Positions 1 through 10,800 of a stretch of DNA of 64,000 nt are shown here, one piece after another. A program made the position numbers and the translations under genes. This stretch comes from Siphonodentalium dalli (Eukaryota > Mollusca > Scaphopoda > Gadilida > Siphonodentaliidae). Position 1 is the stretch's first letter; each line of letters starts with the position of its first letter. Below the pieces are notes generated by a model. It did no database searches. It was not told the origin of the DNA and saw only the letters and a list, made by a program, of their open reading frames with translations. The stretch is from positions 157,352,875-157,416,874 of the forward strand of contig CP136062.1 of the NCBI GenBank assembly GCA_032622095.1. The letters run 5' to 3'.

Positions 1-432
1 GATAGCTCCACCCGTTTCCGAGATCTCGTCTGCGCATGCGCGAAGCTGACGTCGCACGGGCTCGGTGACCCGATAAAATTCGTATCCGGGGCAAGATACA
101 TTCACATACCAAATTTCAAGTCGATAGCTCCACTCGTTTCCGAGATCTCGTCTGCGCATGCGCGAAGCTGGCGTCGCACGGGCTCGGCGACCCGATAACA
201 TTCGTATCCGGGGCAAGATACATTCACATAGCAAATTTCAAGTCAATAGCTCCACCCGTTTCCGAGATCTCGTCTGCGCATGCGCGAAGCGGGCGCCGCA
301 CGGGCTCGCCAATACGACAACGTCCACCGCCTGGTCAAACTACACACACGTACCAAGTTTCGTCCCGATCGGTCGAGAATCGTAGATTTGTATAAATGAC
401 AGACAGACAGACAGACAAACATACAGACAGAG
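1..432 (+). mobile_element. RTE-like non-LTR retrotransposon 3' tail
   Basis: A 122-bp unit starting TAGCTCCACCCGTTTCCGAG is repeated at 1, 123 and 245. The third copy runs into a CCGATCGGTCGAGAATCG stretch and an (ACAG)n simple-repeat end (about 398-432). Tandem 3'-UTR units ending in ACAG repeats are common in RTE-clade LINEs; family assignment is by this look only. Confidence 0.55.
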
Positions 433-610
433 GTCTTCAAAATATATATGAGATAATGCATTGGCCTATCACCATTTACCTTGACATTGTTAGCTAGTGC
501 ATTATTGTATATATGCGATGCTCCTTCTCGGAGATTCGCATATATAAGAGAATGCAAGGCCAAATGTATTTAGTGCTGCACCAGCGCGGACGCAGTATTG
601 AACGGTTTAA
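433..610. repeat. Dispersed hairpin repeat, GCATTCTCTTATATA family
   Basis: Shares blocks such as TATATAAGAGAATGCA and GCTGCACCAGCGC with 58,730-58,930 and in part with 49,925-49,975. The family is a set of near-palindromic arms around GAGTCTCC-type centres. No coding content. Confidence 0.6.
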
Positions 611-689
611 TACAATAATGGTATGTTTCTTTACAGCATCGCTTTGCCCTACCAGCATCATAGCAAATTAGCAGGACCACTTAAAATCC

Positions 690-900
690 GGGATGATATC
701 GTGATTACGCCCCTCGGGTGTATTCTGTTGTAGAAACGATTGTATCGCATGGGTGCATGGGCGTTTTATTTATAAATATGGGTTTTTTGGGACGCATTAA
801 AAGTTGTAGTGCGACCCCGATGCCGGTTGTTTTGGGACGAATTAAAAGTTGTAGTGCGACCCCGATGCCGGTAAAAGGTGTAGTTGTTTCTTCAGATTCA
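690..900 (+). repeat. Dispersed repeat fragment with 45-bp internal duplication
   Basis: The unit TTAAAAGTTGTAGTGCGACC occurs twice, 45 bp apart (about 789-880). Related sequence is at 3960-4090 and, reversed, at 12,640-12,780. Confidence 0.6.
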
Positions 901-1084
901 GATTCATTTTATTCTGTTCATCGATATGTGGATATATACAGAAACGTTACAGAAAGGGGTATTACAGATATTATGACATCAAGATATTCAAATATGGCAT
1001 ATAATAACAATAAATTTCACATGAGGAATACATGAGTGCATTATTATATATTTGGTAAGTTCATGGAATATCAGTGTTTTAGCC

Positions 1085-1315
1085 TCAAGTGGACTTGCCG
1101 AAAATATCCTGGACTTTCCTTATGAAAGTTGACAGATTCCTAATAGTCTTTATATTTCTAGTATTAAAGAGTTCCCAGAGTTTGTGTGCATTCGGTATTC
1201 TATAGAAATATGGTTTCAAATAGGTCGATCTGAGTTCATTTAATTTTGTACACTTCAGGATAACGTGATACTCATCGCCTAGTTCTTTGGTACAAAGTGT
1301 ACATACTCTTAATTG
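1085..1315 (-). pseudogene. LINE reverse-transcriptase protein, C-terminal fragment
   Basis: On the minus strand a ~74-codon frame stays open to TGA at 1085-1087. It reads VCTLCTKELGDEYHVILKC, then STYLKPYFYRIPN and KLWELF. The C-X2-C...DEYH...C layout followed by Y-----N--K---L is the C-terminal zinc-binding tail of CR1/L2/RTE-X type ORF2 proteins. A TAA directly upstream and the absence of RT motifs make it a 5'-truncated fossil. Confidence 0.75.
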
Positions 1316-1863
1316 TTATTCGGATGCCAAAAAGTGCAAGACGATTAATTATAACGGGAATTCGCGCGCTAACCATTAGCGCGCTGCGCGTTATGTGTTT
1401 CTATTGATCTTGAACCTGCTTTGTTGCATTGTTATTTGAACATCTTTCGTTTATTTTCGCGTGACATAAATTGGAATGCTATCTACTATTATACTGCACG
1501 GGGATTTGACGATTGTATAAGAACTTTAACATGAATCCGAGGTGTTTTTTTTATATCGGTGTGTAACATGCTATTTAATATCGTTTAGTGAACTTTTTCA
1601 TTTAGTTATACGCGACAAATATCTGCATGTTATGTTCTAAATGAATTGGGATGGTTACTCCTTCGTGCTGTTTGACTTTTCATTTGTTTGTATGTATGCG
1701 GAATATATCGGTGCTATGAATAGAGATGTTATTAAGAACAGTTCCAACAACAACCCTTTACTATACAATGTGGCCTAAATCTAAACATTATTATTATTTA
1801 TGTGTACCGACGATATATCAGAATGCTATATGAATTGAAGAATGTTCAGAAATTACCGCCCCT

Positions 1864-2403
1864 TTCATGTAACCATCTTTTAATTGATACTCATGGGGAG
1901 GGTGCTTATTATAATTATAGTCCTCATTGGACCATATTTTAATTGACCCTCATGGGACTATATTGTATTTCACCCCAGTACGTAGTTTAATCAACACTGA
2001 TGACACCATGTTTTTATTTTAATTAACCCTCATAATGGGACCATATATTTAATCTTTAATTAAGTCACGTACCATATTTTAATTGACCTTAATGGGACCA
2101 TATATCAATTAATACCGATGATTCCATATTTTTATCAACCCTCATGGGACGATATTTTAATTAACAATCAAGGTACAATTTAAATTAACCATCATGGGAC
2201 CATATGTTGTATTAACCCTGATTGGACGACATATTAATTAACCATCATGGGACCATATTATATTTAACCGTGATGTGACCATATTTTATTTTACCCTCAC
2301 CGGACTATATTTAAATTAACCCTTTGTGGGTGTGACCATATTTTAATTTACCCTCATGGAACCATATATGTATTTTAATTAATCCTGTATGAGATGTCAT
2401 ATC
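1864..2403. repeat. AT-rich minisatellite, ~26-32 bp unit
   Basis: About 17 imperfect copies of a unit like TTTAATTAACCCTCATGGGA followed by CCATAT. Unit length varies by indels; no coding content. Confidence 0.85.
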
Positions 2404-2728
2404 AGGAGTACATTACCTGAGGCCATTCTCAGATCAGCACTACGCCCTCATATGGTGTATATTGGCAAGTGTATCTGACCCTGTCGCAGGAGGTGGTGGA
2501 CTAAATTTGATTAAAACATGCCGATTAATATTTCAAGAAGGCGGTCACTTGCATGGTATGTAGCTCATACCATGTCAGTAGTTTCGACCTGTGATTTCTC
2601 GATTTAAATTGGAGACATGGCAAATGTATTTACCACGTCTCCAATTCAAATCGACCAGTCAGAATTATAGACCTGGTATGAGAATCTATCATGTCACTAA
2701 ACGGCAAGTTTGTTCTCATACCATACTA

Positions 2729-3740
2729 AGGCCTAACAAAAAAGACGTTTGTCTCCGCTAACGAGCTGGTGGGAAAATAGGGACCGTAGGCAGGCAAAAC
2801 TTTTTTTTTTACTATATTTTTAACAATACGTGTATAATACTTTATATGAGCCCACATTATGTACTTCTTAGTCTCAAGGTGGTCAACCCATGGGATATAG
2901 AAACAAGAAACTCAGATTCAAAGTTACAGATGATATATATTTCTTTCTTCATAAGAATGTCAAATGCATTCCGCTGTGTGGTGATTTGCATAGTGTCATG
3001 TTCGATCTGTTGTTCCACGATCTCTCTATCACCGCAAACAAACTCGATATGGTTTATGTTGAATGCTGACAACTCCTTACCTTTATTTTCAACATTTATG
3101 TCGAGCGGCGCTGACTCAGCCAATGTACGGCACCCCACTTTAAACTTACTGAAGTCAGTCTTATCCGGGTGGATTAAAAAGAAGAGTTCTTCAATTTTGG
3201 CTTCGTCGTCTATCGATCTTATCTCTATTTTGCTTCCGCGGTTGACACATTCGTCCAGATAGATAGCCACAACAACGTGCTGGCCTACGGAGGTAGCTAG
3301 CCATTGTTGCTATTGTTGTGGTTTGAATTATGTTTACTTTCCAAAGCACCGACTGTTTTCAATGGGAGATAAATATCTATTTATGAATTGAATTGTTTAT
3401 TAGCAAAGTCAACATCTAAGTTGCAACATGCCATACAACTTATTTACACAACATTATACAAACAATACACAACATACATATACATCAATAAATGAGTTCA
3501 TCATATTATATGATATTGATAATAAATACCAATAATGCTAATACATTTGGGAATATGTTTTCTGAGTATTTCCACTGGAAGCGACTGCCTTGGTTTTATC
3601 TCTGTTAAATGTGTGAAACATTCACAGGTACCATTATTTTTTTTAAATCAGTTTTTCGATCGCAATAAAAAGTTTAGACTCGGCGCTTTTAAATAGGGTA
3701 GGTCGGGTTAGCGGAAACAAACGTCTTTGTTTTTAGGCCT
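2729..3740. mobile_element. TIR-bounded ~1.0-kb element
   Basis: The ends are inverted copies: AGGCCTAACAAAAAAGACGT at the left and the complement of AGGCCTAAAAACAAAGACGT at the right, continuing through GTTTGT(C/T)TCCGCTAAC (about 34 bp). No clear target-site duplication. It contains the minus-strand ORF 2857-3270. Confidence 0.65.
2857..3270 (-). CDS. Unrecognised 137+ codon ORF inside a TIR element
   Basis: I do not recognise this protein. The minus-strand frame stays open from a TAG just beyond 3300 down to TAA at 2857. The first possible starts are GTG/ATA-like, so translation may need an upstream exon joined at an AG near 3290. Composition is protein-like, mixed hydrophobic and charged (IRSIDDEAKIEELFFLIHPD, INHIEFVCGDREIVEQQIEH, KKEIYIICNFESEFLVSI), with alternating strand/helix character rather than low complexity. 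It has no transposase DDE pattern. It could be a host domain captured by the transposon or a small element-encoded protein. A chance ORF is possible, since the opposite strand is also open (2846-3262). Confidence 0.35.
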   Translation of the reverse strand: MAIYLDECVNRGSKIEIRSIDDEAKIEELFFLIHPDKTDFSKFKVGCRTLAESAPLDINVENKGKELSAFNINHIEFVCGDREIVEQQIEHDTMQITTQRNAFDILMKKEIYIICNFESEFLVSISHGLTTLRLRST

Positions 3741-3959
3741 AATAGCAACAATTTTAAATTCACACCCCTTCTCTCCGCTTCGATCATGAACTATTATTTA
3801 TATTATTCCTATTGCAGGCAACATACATATAAGGATATCTGACGACCGTTGAACTAAGGCAGTTTATTGATGAGAACCACGAATCATGACGTCGGATGGT
3901 ATTGGTCTCACCTCGCATTGTTAACGCCATCGGTGTATACTGTGGGCCAAATTATAAAA

Positions 3960-4610
3960 TCTCATGGTCCTATGTAGGTTTTATAAATAGATTGGGTCGC
4001 TTTAAAGGCTGTAGTGCTATCCCGAATGCGGTTATTTTGGGACGTGTTAACATTGTACTGCGACCCCGAGTCCGGTAAAAGCTGTAGTTGGAATGTCCAA
4101 GTTCGTGAAAGTTCTATTGACTATGCCGATGATTTGAGAAGCTTTATTGTTTTAGGATATTGTAGAAAGGTTAAACTGGCCGTGTCAAATTGAGCTATAG
4201 CGATGGGATGTCTCGTAGGACAACACATTTCGGGTTTTCGTTGGGTGTGTATTCGCTGGATGTTTTATAGTTGCAGTATGTAACCATTATGACCGCGTTA
4301 ATTGCTTTCGACGTTTAGGTATGAACAATGGCTGGGCCATGCACTCTTGGCGGGAACACAATACCTCCGATTTTTTATCCGCATTTAGAAGCTTTCTGGT
4401 GTGGTGAATGAGAAACCTGCAGTAATAAGCCGTAGTTTTTTTGTAATAATTTGAAGGATTAGTTGTGTTAACGGAATTCTGAGGCTGTTCATTCATGTAA
4501 CCAATATATTTTATATTATAATTTATATTTATGGCTAATAATATGATATTGGTGGCGTTACCATTTCTGACTATGGTCTTCTTGTACTACAGTGTACCAC
4601 ATAACTTGAC
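3960..4610 (-). repeat. Dispersed repeat (full-length-like copy)
   Basis: Nearly the whole stretch is found in reverse orientation at 12,440-12,780. Shared blocks include CAGAAATGGTAACG, ATAAAATATATTGGTT and the GCGACCCCGAGTCCGGTAAA region. It ends 25 bp before a transglutaminase exon. Confidence 0.65.
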
Positions 4611-4635
4611 ATAATGTAATTTATACTATTTGCAG

Positions 4636-4810
4636 GTAAACTCAAGTGATGATGGTGGTGTTCTCACTGGTAACTGGTCTGGTGATTACTCAGGTGGAAA
4701 GTCACCAACAACGTGGAATGGAAGTGTCGCCATTTTGGAGGAGTACTATAAGACACAGCAGCCAGTAGAATACGGTCAATGTTGGGTATTCTCCGGCGTA
4801 TTGACAACCG
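4636..4810 (+). CDS. TGM: Transglutaminase exon with catalytic cysteine
   Basis: Acceptor TTTGCAG at 4629-4635 and donor GTTAGT at 4811. The exon starts in phase 0 and ends in phase 1. It encodes [10 protein letters not shown], then GNWSGDYS, the TTWNGSV tryptophan (codon 4714-4716) and the active-site GQCWVF (Cys codon 4780-4782). TGM2 has a redox Cys (Cys230) at the third residue; here it is Ser, as in TGM1. Confidence 0.97.
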
Positions 4811-7800
4811 GTTAGTACACGAATACTTGGTTTAAATCCGTTATATACCCTATGGATGTTCCCATCATCTATATAAGTATATACATGTACATCAATGGTC
4901 TATAATTAACGTCGATGAGTTTTCAGGTATTAAAATCAGACCATAAACAAAAGAAAAGCTAATACGAATACAGACGGATTCATACCATACCAATGTGGAC
5001 CCTGCTTGACTGGAACGTGTCCTGTACATGGGAACTGACGTCAATGAGTATGTATTATCGACAGTGACGTATCGACATGAGGTGGTCGCACCCCTTACTT
5101 TGTTCAGCTAACATGTTCAACAGTTGACAATGTTATACCTGAGTAACCTGACACAATACTAGTTGGAAATTTCACACCAACAATAAATTAATTTAAATTG
5201 GTAGGACAAAAAATAAATCCTACCATATAACTCCGTGCCACGTGCGTATGGACGATAGTTAAAATTCAAATTAGTGTTGCCCCATGACGTCACATTCTGA
5301 TAGTTATACATTATACTGCAAACCGGCTTTAAACCAGATGGTTTACACAATGATAGCTAATTGGACTTCGGAGTTCCACTGAATGGTTTTTATTAAAGGT
5401 GGATTATCTCTTTGTACAAATGTATTGTATAGTTACCGGGGTATAAACTATTAGGTATGAATCGAAGACTCCTGTCCGGAAATGCTTCTATCGATTGATA
5501 TTGATTTTATTTCGAATATTTTCTGGTCTAAAAAGGTGTCGTTGTTCAGCTACTGTTACTGTTAACAAAGACCATAAATTTTATTGTGTAATTTTGTCAC
5601 AAATAAAGGTGAATTAGACTCATTGTCGCTTATTACTATGTAATAAAACAATACAATCAATCAATCTGGGACATTTGAATTTTTACGTTCGGTACGTAGC
5701 TTTAGGAACAGCCTAATGCTCTCTTGCGCTATATTGTATTGCTCGAATAGTCTGCAGTAAGAATAGACCAATAACATGTCCCAATTAATAATAATAAAAT
5801 ATTCGAAATAAAATCGATATTAATTGATATAAGCCTTTCCGGACATGGGTATTCAATTCATATTTATTATTTTATACCCACGCAACTATTTCAAATTTGT
5901 TATTTAAAGAGAAAATCTTTAAAGCGATGATATCTCGTATGAACAAATACGAATCAAATAGCAGGCATGTAGAGACACAAACATAATTGTACACCTTATG
6001 TTGTCTGAACGTTTGTCTTAAATGGTCCGAATACAATCACTTTGAGCGAACTACTTAATTATAAAAATCCAACAACTCAATTGTGGTTTTTTATAAGTGT
6101 TAACCGCGAACTATCGCATAGTGAAGTATGTTGATTGTTATACTACATTTGCTACCAAGTAAATACACGAGCCGGCTTGTATGCATAAATTAAAAGGTTT
6201 ATTAATTATCGATAAATTAACAATATATATATATCACTGTGTGTATGTAATTGTGCTTATATTTGCATAAGTACATGCTTGATAATAATCAGTATATGAC
6301 ATTGATAATTAATATTTATATTATTAATTTAATAAAAATATGCATTTATAATTTGTTTATTTATATCTATTTTATATATTTATTTGAACTGGTTTATAGT
6401 ATATATTTATGGGTATATAAATACATGTATGCCACGCTCTTGTACATGTGGAACCCTGTCATGTCTAAATACCGATGTTTGCCATATGACACATGTATAC
6501 GATAGATATAAATCAAGTTAATTAAATGACTAAAACTGAATACATCCTAGAAAGATCTAAAAATGAACACGGAAATTAATTAAATGTATTATGATTATAT
6601 TATGCGTGATGATGCACACGTGACTGTATATATTATTTGTATATCATTATTTGTAATTTGTCTAGAATGTCTTATATATAGATGTTAGACAATAAATATG
6701 ATGATGAAGGTATTTAAAATTAAAATTTATCTTCACAGTATTGAGGACTCTTGGGATTCCGGCGCGCAGTGTCACAAACTTCGCTTCTGCGCATGACTCT
6801 GACGGCAGCATCACCATTGACATCCATTTCAGTGAGGAAGGTGACGTCATGGAGGACATGAACGCAGACTCAGTATGGTGAGCGCATGCATAGCTTGGAA
6901 GCAATGTCGGTTGAAAATCGTTGAATTTCGTCGATGCACTGAGCATGGGAAGCAAATACGTTCACGGCAATGAAGCGCATAAAGTCAAACAAACACTATA
7001 TTTGTCATGTCAGTGCCTGAGGTGAAACTCCAATTTCCACAGGCAGGGGCACATACTTAAGGGGGCCATAGTTTCAATGAAATTTGTTTGAAATAAGAAC
7101 GAACACTATATACACAATATATATACAATACGTATATATGATTGCAATCAGTACCAAATTGGCTTTCAGAATTTGATACATAATGCCCATAATATTTGGG
7201 GTAACATTGACTTGTGAACACATTTGTTTGGCACCAACACATTTTCACCTGCATTAAATATTGAGTTCCTGGAATTGCAAACATTGAAAGTTTGAAATTT
7301 CTTTATATTAATGTTGGGAGCCAGAGTCATTTGAACCAACTTTGGTGACCATTCTCGAAAACATCTGGTTTTTGTGTAGATTGGGTCTGAAAATGCAATA
7401 TTTTGCATAAAAATAACATTTTCGGTCACAATATCAAGGCCATCCATGACCCGACCTTGTCTCAATACAGCTACTGTGGAGTGTTACCTAATGCGCACTC
7501 CAATCTCTTGTATAGGTGTTAATCGGCTCATCGATATTCACCATGGTTACATGGCTGATTTTAAACAGTAACGTCTCTGGTTGTCTGCTAATTTAATCTA
7601 AACATATAACAGATATAATGTGCGTAGCATGCAACCCAGAGTAATACATTTGCAGACAGTTAATGCAATTGCACCGGTTAATGTCTTCTCTGTGGTATCA
7701 TTCTTATAATTGACCAAACTAACACATACTGATTAATTAATAACGGACATAAGGGATTTTGACATCTGGCTGTTTTGAGAGGTGATTACTGACTTCAGGC

Positions 7801-10800
7801 TTGGGATATTTGGGACAAACGTTTGACCAAACGAAATCGAATCATCTGGCCATTGACCCAATTTAGCCGCCGAAAACTTGAACCTGGAAACGATGTCGTC
7901 TGGAGAAAACTAAACTCTAGAAATAACTAAACTCTAGAAATAACTAAACTCTAGAAATAACTAAACTCTAGAAATAACTAAACTCTAGAAATAACTAAAC
8001 TCTAGAAAAACTACGTGTGCAATTTATAAACACCTAACGTGTAGAAACAACTGCTTATTTCAATCGTTATGTTGCAAAACTACTCTACTATATGAGATGG
8101 AGGCTATCCTAGAATATAGAAACCGCTCTACTCTATAAGGCGGAGGCTATCATAAAATATACATTCCGCTCTACTGTATGAGACGGGGCTATGGTAAAAT
8201 ATAGACACAGCTCTATCGTATGAGGCGGAGGCTATCATAGAATATAAATTCCGCTCTTCTGTATGAGGCGGAGGCTATCATATAATATAGAAACGTTATA
8301 ATACATGAGGCGGAGGCTATCAGACGGATGATATCATCTATTATATATTATGAAACTTCTGTGCGTGTGCGTGCGCGTGCGTGCGTGTGTAAAACAAATA
8401 CTATCTAGATTTATATATAGAAACAACTAAATTAAATAAACAACAGCGGCCAGATAATCGTAGCCCGTTTATATATAACCATGGGTACATGCCAGAAAAA
8501 AACGTACAAAAAACCTTCACGATTTTGACCGTATATTTATCCATGCTGTGTGTGTGCCTGTGGTTGGCCGTAGCTTGGTGCCCGGTGTTATTGTTTTGAA
8601 GGGTAATCATATTCGACTGGCCTTGTTAGATTGGTAATGGAATTAGCGATATATGTGTCTTGTCTTGTCAGATTTTATATTTTAACTTTGTCTGAAATAG
8701 ACGCAATTATTATACTAGAATTTGCGCAACAGACACGCGAGGAAATCGTCATTCGAGTGGGTTTAAGGGTTTTTAGAGACCGAGTATATATGATATAGAG
8801 AGGCCAACGGAATGAAACTATATACATATAGATACTATATGCGATTGCATCCAATTTGGATCGATTTGCGATCCCCTGATTTCTGCTCTCTGTGGTCTTC
8901 TTTAAGATATATATATCTTTCAATAGGGGTGGAACCAGGATATCCCCGGCACAGAGCCTATACCATTCCCCGACAGGTGGAGCTATAACTACCAGGCTGA
9001 CCATTGCATATCTCCCCAACGTGGAGGGGGCTAACCCTTACCAGACATGTGGGGGTTGTAGCTCCCCGAGTGCCACCCCTGTTTTTCAACAAACTCTAAT
9101 ATCGACGAGTTCTCGTCTTCAGTGAATGCAAGCTCTTGATACGAGGTGCCAAGTAGGGTCGGGGCGACAGGGATGGTTTTTATGCGGGCGTCTTATCCCC
9201 AACTGTAGTCAAACCTCCTGCAACACCAGTTGGAAATTTCACACCACAAATAGGTTGAAATTGTTCTCGTAGTTTGATTTCCAACAATTTATTACTGACG
9301 CATTGGTTGTTTTTAGACCAGCATTTGCATATTTTCCTTTCATTTGCAAAATTGTGATTGGCATGGCCATCAGTAGGCATTTTCCCAACATTAGGTTTGC
9401 ATGGTCTCAGGTTGAAATATTCCCCGAATTGGAAAACTTGGGGCCAGTCTAGATGCTAAGATTGTCCAATTTGCATGTTCAGATTTCCATATATTCTTAC
9501 ACCGGACCGAACCATCGTCCGACCCGTATGCCATGTGCCCTTCCCAGTGGCCAGTCAAAAACTCCTCACTAATTTAAGAAAAACAAATCGGGATCTGCAT
9601 TTGCCTGGCGTTAGACTACATGTACTAGATATTAGGTTTTCTAATGATCACGTTGAGATCTAAACAAATTATCAGAATGGGCCGAGCCATCCTTTCCACC
9701 CCTCAGTTGCATGACTAGTGGCCACAAGATAACTAATCCCCGAATTGGAAAACTTGGGGCCAGTCTAGATGCTAAGATTGTCCAATTTGCATGTTCAGAT
9801 TTCCATATATTCTTACACCGGACCGAACCATCGTCCGACCCGTATGCCATGTGCCCTTCCCAGTGGCCAGTCAAAAACTCCTCACTAATTTAAGAAAAAC
9901 AAATCGGGATCTGCATTTGCCTGGCGTTAGACTACATGTACTAGATATTAGGTTTTCTAATGATCACGTTGAGATCTAAACAAATTATCAGAATGGGCCG
10001 AACCATCCTTTCCACCCCTCAGTTGCATGACTAGTGGCCACAAGATAACTAATCCACTTATCAGTGTTTAGGCTACCGTTTAGTAGACTGTGAGGGAACG
10101 TCGTGCAGCCAAGTTAGGCTATAATTGTCTTGTAAAATGATATGGACGACCGATGGTCAAAAACGCAACATCAAAATACACAGGGTAAGGCTTATCGATC
10201 CAAACTGTGGAGGGTGGTTTCATTGTGTATGTCTCGCATATACCATGGTTATATATAAACAGGCTACGAGCATCTGAGTGCTAAAGTATTGACATGATTA
10301 AATCTAGAGAAGCAACTAACATCTGGAACTAAACTCTAGAAGCCCCTTATAATGTGTCCTTTCAGGAACTTCCACGTGTGGAATGAGGCGTACATTAGTC
10401 GTCCAGATTTACCCAAGGGATACGGAGGGTGGCAGGCTTGTGATGCTACGCCACAGGAGTCCAGTTATGGTTAGTCGATATGTTTCTTCTGGTTGTGTTG
10501 TTTGTACATGCATGGCATCGTACTGTGATCTAAATATGTGCACTAAATTGAGAGGATGCGCACACTCGCGGTCACGGTTACGGGAAACCTAACCAACCAA
10601 GAACAATATAATTATATTACATGCTACGTTCTATTGCAGGTGTTTAACTGTTGTGATAATGCGTCTGTTTGACAAACACGCCACGTATGATCACGTGTGT
10701 GTTGGCCGCCCTCGTGTATGTGTTTACTGTTGTGATAATGCGTCTGTTTGATAAACAAGCCATGTATAATCACGTGTGTTTGTTAGGGTACGTTCATAAG

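Larger units (their letters stand above)
4811..6738 (+). other. Intron
   Basis: Holds the MITE at 5439-5879, a TTGGAAATTTCACACCA dispersed-repeat copy near 5160, very AT-rich DNA at 6180-6560, and a (GAT)n-ended repeat at 6570-6710. Confidence 0.85.
6878..10365 (+). other. Intron
   Basis: Contains the 17-bp, 60-bp and GT repeats, a CACACCA/TTGGAAATTTC palindrome-like repeat at 9205-9300, and the 316-bp duplication. No coding content recognised. Confidence 0.85.

Noticed and set aside
1-4635. Search for the preceding transglutaminase exon (YVGRVVSGM-type end)
   Set aside because: No match to the expected motif followed by a phase-0 GT donor was found by reading; presumed outside the window.
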